From a virus: a DNA stretch of 34,573 nt. Location: positions 1 through 34,573 of the IMG/VR virus record IMGVR_UViG_3300042526_000224. One strand, written 5' to 3'. Numbering within the stretch: position 1 is the first letter of the stretch; each line of letters begins with the position of its first letter. A model generated the notes under the pieces. It had not been told where the DNA came from. It saw only the letters and a program-made list of their open reading frames with translations, and searched no databases. Of the stretch, positions 27,116 to 34,573 are shown piece after piece. Both the position numbers and the translations under genes were made by a program.

Positions 27116-29700
27116 TGGCAACATCAATTTCTAAAACTTCCGTCGCGGTTGGCATGGATGCCAGCGCCTTCAAAACCGGCGCCGAATCGCTCAAAGGTTA
27201 CTTCAAAGACATTGGCGCCAGCGCAGGAAAATTAGTTGGCATATTAGGCCTTACAGCCTTTACGATTGGCGGCATCAAGGCAGGCATTGAAGGCAGCCTT
27301 GGAAAAGTTGTTGCCTTTGAAAAAACACAAGCAATCTTGGAAGCGATTGGCACGAGTGCAGGCAGCTCCAAAGAATCAATAGCTAATTTAGTTAGTACCC
27401 TTTCCGCCATCACCGGACGCAACGACGAAGCCGGAAAAGCACTTGGCGACATGGCACGTAAGATGATGAGCGTTGGTTTCTCCGCAGCAGAAACCGAAAA
27501 ACTAGTTACAAGCTTTTATAAGACCGCTAAATCCGTACCTGGCGAAATCGGCCAGACTGTTGGTATGCTTGAAAAAATGTCTATTCAAATGGACGAAATG
27601 GGCTTTGTTGAGTTTGGACAATTCAAAGCGCTTGCGGAACTAGGCTTGCCGATTATAGATATCTTTGCGGAAAAGATTTCTGAAATGCGCGGCGTTGTGG
27701 TTAGCACCGAGGAAGTTGTAGCGCAGTTGAAGTTGGCTCAGCAAACCGGCGGAGCAAGCGGTATTACCACGCAAGAACAATTGCAAGTATTCGCTGGGCT
27801 TGGCGATTCTAAAAAAGTTCAGGCGCAGGCCGAGGCGGTTGGAAACACTTTTGCCGGTGCTATGGGCAAAGCCAAAGGCGAAATCTCTTTAATGTTTTTT
27901 GAAATCGGCAAAGCAATCAATGCTTTCTTTGGCGGTACGAAGACTTATGTTTCTTTATTTAGGATGATCACCGCAGGCGTAAAAGCGGCGCGCGAGCAAG
28001 TGGAGCTGCTTGCAGGCGTATTTGCAAATAATAGCCAATGGATTGAAGACTTTAAGAACGGTATCGATATTTTGGTAGTTGCCTTCTTCCGTGGCTTTGA
28101 AGTCATGGGCGGCGCGCTGGTTGAAAGTATTCGCCTTCTAGGTAGTTGGTTCGATGCGTTTACGGAAAACATTCCGGCAATGGAAAACGCAATTGGAAGC
28201 TTCTTTAGTTCCGCCGCCGCTATGGCATCTGATTTCTTTTCTTCTATAGGCTCCGGCTTTACTTCTGCGCTATCTGGAATAAAGAACGCATTTTACGACA
28301 CAATAAGCGGCGGCGCTGGATTGATTACCGGCTCGCTTTCAATGGTTGGCGGTCTATTCGTGTCTATTGCAGGCGGATTCAAAAGCTTGTTGAATACTTT
28401 GACCTTTGGCTTATCCGATGCAATCGGCGGCTTCTCCGTATCGGTAATGAAATTCGCTGGTTGGCTCACGGCTAGATTTTTTGAAGCCTATTACAATATT
28501 TTCAAAGGCCTTGCAAGCTTCGTAGGCAGTGGCATTTCCTATGTAGTATCAAGCTTTGCAAGCTTATTTGGTAAAATCGTTTCCGGTTTGGCTAGCGTAA
28601 TTGGATCGGTAGTTGGGCCGGTTGTTAAGTTTGCTGGTTGGATCGGCGCAAAGTTTGCTGAAGCTTACTACAACATTTTTAAAGGCCTGTTGAATTTTAT
28701 AACAATGGGCTTCTCAAATAAGGTTATTGATTCAATCACCGGCATTGCTTCAGCGATGACCAGCACATTTACCGGTGTAGTAAGCAGCGTAGTTTCTGCA
28801 ATCTCCGGTTCAACCTCCGCAATTGGCGGCTTTTTTACTTCTGCCACTAAGCCAGTAGAAGACACCACCGGTGCAATTAAAGGCATGGCAACGGCAACGG
28901 ATACCGGCACCGAGCGTGTTAGTTATATGCAAGAAATCTTTAAAGGCTTTGGCGAATACATGACCGATTTCGCCGACAACTTCCAAGCCATCTTTAAAGT
29001 ATGGGATGTCATCGTAGCTTCCTTTGGCGATGGTGTTTCCAATGTTACAAATATCTGGGAAGGAATGTACGAAATAATCCAAACCATTAAGACCGCAGCG
29101 CAAGTAGGGTTCTTAGTTATCTACGAGCTAGGCGTAAAGTCAATCAATGGAATATTAAAAGTATTCGAAGACATGGCGGCTTTTACAACGAAATGGGTCG
29201 ATAAGTTTTCCTATGGATTGACCAACATTCTTGAATCGATTGGCCTTGTATCCAAAGGTACTACCGATGCAATGATGGCGCAAGACAGAGCTAGAGGCAA
29301 TGTGAGCTACAACCTTGGCCGAGCCGATGCGGTTTCACCTTCCGAGGCTCGGCAGAATATCCAGAATCAAGCCGAAGAAGAACGGCGAGCTAGAATCAAA
29401 ATGTATAACGAACGAAAATTAGGATTAAACAAAGATATTCCAACCGCAGAGAATCCAGATTTCGCCAGAGGCAAAGGCGGAGCTGGTGGCGCAGGCTCGC
29501 AAGTTGCAGCGCCTACGCTGTTGAGCCAAGGCGGAGCAGAAGAATATAAGATGATCGTAGAGCGCAATAACGCCAAGCTAATGGATGGAAGCAAAGAGCA
29601 ATTAGAAGAAACAAGGCGCACAAACGCACACCTCCAAGATATCAAGGATAAGCCAGAGGCTCGACCACAAACAAATACCGTAATGGCATTAGCAAGGTAA
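27115..29700 (+). CDS. Tape measure protein
   Basis: This is the longest gene, 861 aa. The N-terminal ~270 residues carry ALSAITGRNDEAGKALGDM-type tape-measure sequence (MASFSAAETEKLV-like helices). Hydrophobic segments with many Gly/Phe occur from ~310 to 600 and include an internal duplication (FAGWLTARFFEAYYNIFKGL and FAGWIGAKFAEAYYNIFKGL). The C-terminus is charged and helical. It sets tail length: at about 1.5 angstrom per residue, near 130 nm. It is coupled to the GT frame by TAATG. Confidence 0.93.
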   Translation: MATSISKTSVAVGMDASAFKTGAESLKGYFKDIGASAGKLVGILGLTAFTIGGIKAGIEGSLGKVVAFEKTQAILEAIGTSAGSSKESIANLVSTLSAITGRNDEAGKALGDMARKMMSVGFSAAETEKLVTSFYKTAKSVPGEIGQTVGMLEKMSIQMDEMGFVEFGQFKALAELGLPIIDIFAEKISEMRGVVVSTEEVVAQLKLAQQTGGASGITTQEQLQVFAGLGDSKKVQAQAEAVGNTFAGAMGKAKGEISLMFFEIGKAINAFFGGTKTYVSLFRMITAGVKAAREQVELLAGVFANNSQWIEDFKNGIDILVVAFFRGFEVMGGALVESIRLLGSWFDAFTENIPAMENAIGSFFSSAAAMASDFFSSIGSGFTSALSGIKNAFYDTISGGAGLITGSLSMVGGLFVSIAGGFKSLLNTLTFGLSDAIGGFSVSVMKFAGWLTARFFEAYYNIFKGLASFVGSGISYVVSSFASLFGKIVSGLASVIGSVVGPVVKFAGWIGAKFAEAYYNIFKGLLNFITMGFSNKVIDSITGIASAMTSTFTGVVSSVVSAISGSTSAIGGFFTSATKPVEDTTGAIKGMATATDTGTERVSYMQEIFKGFGEYMTDFADNFQAIFKVWDVIVASFGDGVSNVTNIWEGMYEIIQTIKTAAQVGFLVIYELGVKSINGILKVFEDMAAFTTKWVDKFSYGLTNILESIGLVSKGTTDAMMAQDRARGNVSYNLGRADAVSPSEARQNIQNQAEEERRARIKMYNERKLGLNKDIPTAENPDFARGKGGAGGAGSQVAAPTLLSQGGAEEYKMIVERNNAKLMDGSKEQLEETRRTNAHLQDIKDKPEARPQTNTVMALAR

Positions 29701-29705
29701 ATAAA

Positions 29706-30701
29706 ATGGCAATCACCGATGTTAAAGAAACCTTTGGAAATCGCACACTTGCGCAAGATTCCAAATATCAAGTTACCATCAATCGGCAGTTCCGTGTAAT
29801 CTCCGACATCATCAACGAGTTTATGGCGAATGTCACGCAGGCCGATGGCATACCAACGATGTTTGATGTTCATCCAGAATATGAAACCGCCGTAATGGTT
29901 GGAGCATCAGCGAAGCAAGACAGCAGCGAACCACGGTCTTGGATTGTCGATTGCAATTATAGTACGAATCCAGACGCAGCATCACCGAACGGAGCTGGTG
30001 GCGGCGTTGAACAATCGCCAGAAGTGGCAAGCCAGCAAAAGGGCAGCGATCCGGCGAACAGAGTTGAAAATCCTTTGCTCCGCCCTGCCGACATTCAATT
30101 AAGTACAGGCTTTCAAAGCTATGTCATGGAGAAAAGTTTTTCGCCGAGTGCAACAAAAGTTTGCAACACCGCTGGCGAAATGTTCGCTACGCCTTTAATG
30201 TTTCGCTTTCCATTCCTTATAGTCAATTGCTCAAGAAATGTACTGAACTTCAACATCTCGAATCTGAATTACTTCGTTGATCGCACGAATAACGCAAGCG
30301 TTACGCTCTTTGGTGGCACCACCGGAATTGCTTCAAAGGTAATTCAAGCAGGCGATTTATTGATAGAGAACATTTCAGCGAATCGAGTACTTGAAAACAA
30401 TGTTTCTTATTGGCGTGTAGCTATGGTTCTTCATGTTATCGTACCAAATTCATGGGTGAATTTACCGGAGAACGCTTCGCCAGGCTTTGATGCTAGATTA
30501 AGGAATGTTGGATTCAATGAGAAGCTTTCCGGCGGTGGTACTGCGCTTAAGCCGATTGTACCAGGCGCCAAGATTCCAAGCGATCTAGACGAAAACGGCT
30601 ATAAGCTTGGCGATGTCGATCCTATTTACCTAAAGTTTAATGTTCATCCAAGAGGCAATTTGGCTTGGGTGAATACCTTCCTTTCTGCCGGAGCGTTCTA
30701 A
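29706..30701 (+). CDS. Tail-tip / baseplate structural protein
   Basis: This 331-aa protein is mostly beta, without repeats; segments include LMFRFPFLIVNCSRNVLNFNI, VSYWRVAMVLHVIVPNSW and LAWVNTFLSAGAF. The family is not recognised. Its place right after the tape measure is that of the distal tail or hub protein, so a tail-tip role is inferred from order. Confidence 0.7.
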   Translation: MAITDVKETFGNRTLAQDSKYQVTINRQFRVISDIINEFMANVTQADGIPTMFDVHPEYETAVMVGASAKQDSSEPRSWIVDCNYSTNPDAASPNGAGGGVEQSPEVASQQKGSDPANRVENPLLRPADIQLSTGFQSYVMEKSFSPSATKVCNTAGEMFATPLMFRFPFLIVNCSRNVLNFNISNLNYFVDRTNNASVTLFGGTTGIASKVIQAGDLLIENISANRVLENNVSYWRVAMVLHVIVPNSWVNLPENASPGFDARLRNVGFNEKLSGGGTALKPIVPGAKIPSDLDENGYKLGDVDPIYLKFNVHPRGNLAWVNTFLSAGAF

Positions 30702-30702
30702 T

Positions 30703-31614
30703 ATGGAAAATGTTTCATTTACTTTTGAAGACGCTCAAAGAATTTCCGATTCTGTTTTAGCAAACGAGCGCAGCAAGTACGCTGTGAAGCCTGTCGATTA
30801 CACCAGCCAAGGCGATGAGTTTGTTGTAATCAATGTAACAGCAACTACGAAATTTTCAGACGATACGCAAGATGGCAACTTAAGTTATTGGAATGAATCA
30901 ACAAAATTATACGCTGCTTACGATCCAGTTCAAACGGTACGAGTACGAGCCGCAAACACAGCGGACACACTTCCAACAGGCTATGTTTTCGCAAGGTTCC
31001 AAGGTAACACCACAAGAAGCGGCGTAGTAGGGCCGTTGTATATTGCGGTATCGGTTCGGCCAGCTTCCGGCGGAAATGCGGTAATCGAAGTAGTTACCGA
31101 TGTTATTTGTACGCCAACAGGAATTGAAGTTTCAACAGTTACGCTCTCAGGTGCCGATTATGATAACGCAGTAATAAGGCAATTTCTAGGCTTATCTGAT
31201 GTTACACCATCAAGCTATTTAGGTAATCAAAACAGAATTGTAATGGTGAACGCCGCGGCAACTGCTCTGGAATTTGGGCCTAGTTTTGCTGGAACACCTA
31301 GCGCCGTTGATTTTCTTGGCCTTACCGATACACCAGATAATTATTCAGGTGCTAACCTAAAGTCAGTAACTTGCACCGCCAGCGGTTTGGTATTCACGAC
31401 TCCAAGCGTAACAACCACAAACAGCATTACCGGCGGCGGTAATCCAAATAGCGGTTTTACTACGATGCAACTAATAAACGACTCGGCAACGCCTGGCAAT
31501 AATAAATATTACGGCACCAGCGCCAGCGGCGTTAAAGGCTGGCAATCGATTCAGGCTTTACTAGATGCGATTGATGATCTGACTACAAGAGTTGAACTGT
31601 TGGAAGCACCTTAA
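30703..31614 (+). CDS. Tail-tip / fibre-base protein
   Basis: This 303-aa protein has an N-terminal ~140-residue beta-rich domain and a C-terminal part with phage-fibre motifs (FLGLSDVTPSSYLG and FLGLTDTPDNYSGANLKSV, an internal repeat). It ends in a heptad-like DAIDDLTTRVELLE coiled coil, suggesting trimerisation. It begins 1 bp after its neighbour and overlaps the next gene by 1 bp. Confidence 0.7.
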   Translation: MENVSFTFEDAQRISDSVLANERSKYAVKPVDYTSQGDEFVVINVTATTKFSDDTQDGNLSYWNESTKLYAAYDPVQTVRVRAANTADTLPTGYVFARFQGNTTRSGVVGPLYIAVSVRPASGGNAVIEVVTDVICTPTGIEVSTVTLSGADYDNAVIRQFLGLSDVTPSSYLGNQNRIVMVNAAATALEFGPSFAGTPSAVDFLGLTDTPDNYSGANLKSVTCTASGLVFTTPSVTTTNSITGGGNPNSGFTTMQLINDSATPGNNKYYGTSASGVKGWQSIQALLDAIDDLTTRVELLEAP

Positions 31615-33710
31615 TGCTACTAACAAATCTTACCTATGGAAGCGTTACGAATGTCACCTCAACAGGCGAGCTAGGCGGTTTATTTTTACCTAGTGCTGTT
31701 GGCTATCGGCCAGATGCTTACACATCAGCAGGCTTCTCTAAAGCAACTTACGCCACCTACGATGAGGCAAGCAATCTTTCCAACCCTTACATTAATAAAG
31801 TAATGGTAACACCGCCAGCGTTTGGCACTCCATGCCGAGCAGCTACCACCGCTAACATCAGCTTAAGCGGATTGCAGACGATTGATGGCATCGCTTTAAT
31901 TGCTGGCGATAGAGTGTTGGTAAAGAACCAAACCACGGCAACGCAAAACGGAATTTACACCGTAGCATCTGGATCATGGACTAGGCCTTTTGATAGCGAC
32001 ACCGGAACAGAGCTACAGGTCAGATCGTTTTTTAAGATAACATCTGGCACCGTAAACGCAGACTATTACGCAGTAATACAAAACACCGGAACGATTACCG
32101 TAGGCACGACAGCGATAAACTATGATCTTGTTTTAGATCCTGTTTTGTTAGAAAGTCAAACGGTGTACTGGTTACGGTTTAAGGACTTTCCGACAGGCGC
32201 ACAATGGTATGCAACGACCACCGATTACAGCACAGTTTTTGCAAAACTTGCCACCACCGCCAATATAAGCTTAAGCGGCAACCAAACGATTGACGGTGTT
32301 TTAACGGTTAATAATGATATTGTAATCGTGAAAAATCAAACCACAACAAGTGAGAATGGCTTGTATTATGCGTCCTCTGGAACATGGACTATTTATCCTT
32401 ACCTATTTAGTTATGAAGCCCTACCTTGGTTGCTCTATGTGTCTTCTGGTACGGTGAACGGTGGCAAAACTTTTGCATCTAGTCGTACTGTTGCCTACGC
32501 TCCTTTCGCAGTTTTTACAAATGTTTACACCTTAGTATCTATGATCCTTTACCCTACTTTGGAAGACGCCACCGCAGAAACTAACGCATTGATACCAGCA
32601 TACAAAACCGCCTTTAATGTCGAGTGGATTACAAAACCTTACACCCCTATAGCATGTATCGAGATGGCAGCAGCAGATGTAGAGGATATCTATTGCTGTC
32701 CTGAGCCTACGCCATTGCTGCAAACTTTCCCTGACCATGTAGAGATTATATTTGGAACCTATGGTTCACTAGCAGCGAGAACAGTAGTTGCCAGGTTGTT
32801 TGATCCGACCAACACTTATGTAAGCACCTATAATGGCGCAACCTACTCAGGGGTAAATGGTGTAAATTTCTTTCATTACGAATATGACGCAACCATTTCT
32901 TGCAGTGGCGTTCCAAGAACGAACCTAAGAAGTTCTTTCTGGTTTCGCATTGCAAGTTTTGGAAGCGGCTTGCAGGCGCAAATTATGCGTTATGAACTGT
33001 CTACTGGTGCAAGTGCTTGCGCATCATCTTATTCTTACTATTCAGATTATATGTATTATGTCTGGCGCAGCAATGAACCATATTATTACGACATTGGGCC
33101 GACAGCGCCTTTTACCTTTTACCAAACTTTGCCTCACTCATGGGCCAGTTATGACTGGACTGTTTCACCAAGTACATTTAATTCTGGCTTTATAGATCCA
33201 AAGCAACCACAGTTAACAAGCTTTGATATCCAATACGGCCAAACGATACCACCAACAATCACTTGCTATTTGATTGATGCAGTATTCCAACGCACGACTG
33301 TAGACCTGCCTTCAGGCGATGATATTGCTTTAGGCACTATCAGTGTTACCTTAACTTACGATGCAGCAAGCAGCACCTACTATGGGCCTGTTGCGAACTA
33401 TTACAACATACCAGGCAGATTATCCATGCCAGCAGGGCTATTGCCTACGGTTGCAAGTGGAGGAATGTTTCTAAATACGACACTACCTAACTGGAAAGTG
33501 AACTCTTCTAACCAAATTTACTATGAAAAGTATCTAAGCGCAGGCGCACCGAGTAACGAAATTACGCTTTTCTACAGCAGTTACGCAGACGCAAGAAAAC
33601 CGCAGGCATCAACACTAAACTTTTACAAAACAAACTCCTACAGCGTTTACACCAATACCAATGGCTCGCTGTTGCGATCCGATCCGACAACGCAAACTGC
33701 AACATACTAG
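31614..33710 (+). CDS. Large tail fibre / appendage protein
   Basis: This 698-aa protein has two copies of a fibre domain, around residues 77-125 (TTANISLSGLQTIDGI...RVLVKNQTTATQNGIY) and 214-262 (TTANISLSGNQTIDGV...IVIVKNQTTTSENGLY), a pair seen in many tailed-phage fibres. The C-terminal ~400 residues are rich in Tyr, Ser and Thr and may be the binding part. A gap with a possible promoter follows. Confidence 0.75.
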   Translation: MLLTNLTYGSVTNVTSTGELGGLFLPSAVGYRPDAYTSAGFSKATYATYDEASNLSNPYINKVMVTPPAFGTPCRAATTANISLSGLQTIDGIALIAGDRVLVKNQTTATQNGIYTVASGSWTRPFDSDTGTELQVRSFFKITSGTVNADYYAVIQNTGTITVGTTAINYDLVLDPVLLESQTVYWLRFKDFPTGAQWYATTTDYSTVFAKLATTANISLSGNQTIDGVLTVNNDIVIVKNQTTTSENGLYYASSGTWTIYPYLFSYEALPWLLYVSSGTVNGGKTFASSRTVAYAPFAVFTNVYTLVSMILYPTLEDATAETNALIPAYKTAFNVEWITKPYTPIACIEMAAADVEDIYCCPEPTPLLQTFPDHVEIIFGTYGSLAARTVVARLFDPTNTYVSTYNGATYSGVNGVNFFHYEYDATISCSGVPRTNLRSSFWFRIASFGSGLQAQIMRYELSTGASACASSYSYYSDYMYYVWRSNEPYYYDIGPTAPFTFYQTLPHSWASYDWTVSPSTFNSGFIDPKQPQLTSFDIQYGQTIPPTITCYLIDAVFQRTTVDLPSGDDIALGTISVTLTYDAASSTYYGPVANYYNIPGRLSMPAGLLPTVASGGMFLNTTLPNWKVNSSNQIYYEKYLSAGAPSNEITLFYSSYADARKPQASTLNFYKTNSYSVYTNTNGSLLRSDPTTQTATY

Positions 33711-33742
33711 CCTCCAAAATATTAACATTGCTTATCCATCCG

Positions 33743-33771
33743 ATTCGTTTAAACTAGTTAAATAGTATAAA
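33743..33771 (+). promoter_or_regulatory. Possible promoter with switch-like motif
   Basis: TATAAA (33766-33771) lies 17 bp after ATTCGT in the 80-bp gap. The interval contains TTTAAACTAGTTAAATAGT, close to the inverted-repeat arms at 8078-8137 (ATTTAAACTATTTAA), so one regulator may act at both. Confidence 0.35.
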
Positions 33772-33790
33772 CATCTTAAAGGAAGCTAAT

Positions 33791-34141
33791 ATGGCAGCAG
33801 CAACCTATAACATCCTCGCAGAACAGGGCGCGACTTTCGCCTTAAATCTACTCTATAACGATTCCGCAGGCGATCCAATCGATTTGACCACCTACACCGC
33901 TGCAATGCAAGTCCGCTTAAAGGCTGCAACGGTTACGACCATCCTAGAATTGAACACAGGCGATAGCAGCATAACGCTTGGCGGAGCCGCTGGCACGATC
34001 CTTTTAGCGATTGATGCGGCAACAATGGAAACTTTCACCGCTGGAAAATATGTCTACGACCTTGAACTTTATAACGGCGCAATCACGACACGACTTATTG
34101 AAGGAACTTTCACGATTAAGGCGGAGGTGACAAGAATATAA
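33791..34141 (+). CDS. Small fibre-base protein (BppU-like N-domain)
   Basis: In this 116-aa beta-rich protein YNILAEQGATFALNLLYNDSAG, then PIDLTTYTAAMQVR and KYVYDLELYNGAITTRLIEGTFTI, follow the immunoglobulin-like BppU N-terminal domain found just before fibre genes in tailed phages. AAAGGAAG precedes the ATG. Its stop overlaps the fibre start (TAATG), so fibre and base are co-translated. Confidence 0.75.
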   Translation: MAAATYNILAEQGATFALNLLYNDSAGDPIDLTTYTAAMQVRLKAATVTTILELNTGDSSITLGGAAGTILLAIDAATMETFTAGKYVYDLELYNGAITTRLIEGTFTIKAEVTRI

Positions 34142-34573
34142 TGCCTGACATCGTCATCGTTTCTGAAGCTGGAATTGTAACTGTTGTTGACTCTGGAGCC
34201 GATTCGCTTACTATCGTAGAAGGCAGCGGCACCGTATACGGCGTAAGCATTGTATCCGCAAACGGCTTCGCTGGCAGCGTCGCGAAAGATACCACCTTAC
34301 CAGCCATCACGCTTTCAACATCGATTAACGGATTGCTTGCAGGCGATGGTACTTCCATCTTCGCAGCTACCGCAGGCACCGGAATAAGCTACGACGACAT
34401 CACCGGAATATTAACCAACTCGGAGCCAGATCAAACCGTAGTCTTAACCGATGGCGCCGATATCACCATTACCGGCACTTATCCGAACTTCACTATCGCT
34501 TATAGTGGAACCGGCGGCGCTTTTCTACCACTCGCTGGCGGCACAATGACCGGCAACATTGTTTTCGATGGAA
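34141..34573 (+). CDS. Tail fibre / host-recognition protein, N-terminal part
   Basis: This is the start of the fibre whose remainder lies at 20-2047; the window end cuts the gene. It begins MPDIVIVSEAGIVTVVDSG and carries the same SANGFAG / PAITL and NSEPDQTV...GTYPNFTIAY repeat types as the downstream part. The Ala-Phe-LPLAGGTMTG segment just before the junction is common in fibres and often precedes receptor-binding regions. Confidence 0.88.
   Translation, partial: MPDIVIVSEAGIVTVVDSGADSLTIVEGSGTVYGVSIVSANGFAGSVAKDTTLPAITLSTSINGLLAGDGTSIFAATAGTGISYDDITGILTNSEPDQTVVLTDGADITITGTYPNFTIAYSGTGGAFLPLAGGTMTGNIVFDG
34448..34573. repeat. Terminal direct repeat, right copy
   Basis: This segment is identical to 18-143; see the left copy. 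It shows that the window is a closed genome with the fibre gene across the join. Confidence 0.9.

Noticed and set aside
1-34573. CRISPR array, insertion sequence or rRNA
   Set aside because: The only regular repeats are within coding genes or short operator-like motifs; no spacer-repeat pattern, transposase or rRNA-like segment was seen.

Overview
The window is essentially a complete genome of a temperate siphovirus-type phage with an HK97-like head. A perfect 126-bp direct repeat (18-143 = 34448-34573) joins the two ends, so the unit length is about 34,430 bp. The tail-fibre gene is cut by the ends and reads in frame across the junction (135 + 643 residues = 778 aa). The likely host is a planctomycete. 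The integrase has the PNQLRH...AAT box and N-terminal domain that I associate with planctomycete integrases, and the phage carries csrA, tiny excisionase-like regulators and a papain-like protease. The host call is inference from family resemblance; no search was run.

Layout. 20-3054: C-terminal part of the tail fibre and a seven-bladed beta-propeller protein. 3061-6067: small membrane proteins, an HNH protein probably reached by frameshifting, an envelope-type protein, a papain-like cysteine protease and a 41-aa peptide; this is the most likely lysis/host-interaction cassette. 6068-6712: AT-rich non-coding control region with several operator-like repeats. 6713-7756: integrase, then a terminator shared with two small leftward HTH/AT-hook genes (7809-8397). 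8398-8589: divergent control region with two 23-bp direct repeats. 8590-18166: rightward early genes, namely unknowns, an excisionase-like protein, a structured leader plus csrA, a Sak4-like ATPase, a DUF669 SSB-like protein, a ParB-methyltransferase, a PD-(D/E)XK nuclease, a replication initiator carrying a lambda-like iteron origin, zinc-ribbon proteins, DUF6378, DUF1064, GIY-YIG and HNH proteins. 18402-34573: terminase, portal, protease, capsid, connectors, tail tube, G/GT chaperones with a -1 frameshift, tape measure, baseplate/tail tip and fibres.

How it works together. No phage polymerase, primase or helicase is visible, so replication should use a lambda-style initiator plus possible loader that recruit the host replisome at iterons inside the initiator gene. 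Sak4 plus the SSB-like protein would give single-strand annealing recombination. Head and tail genes follow the usual HK97 order. Regulation looks rich: divergent promoters with direct repeats, a csrA gene with a structured 5' region, and a promoter-antiterminator-terminator arrangement directly before the capsid gene. No CI-type repressor and no recognisable peptidoglycan hydrolase were seen.
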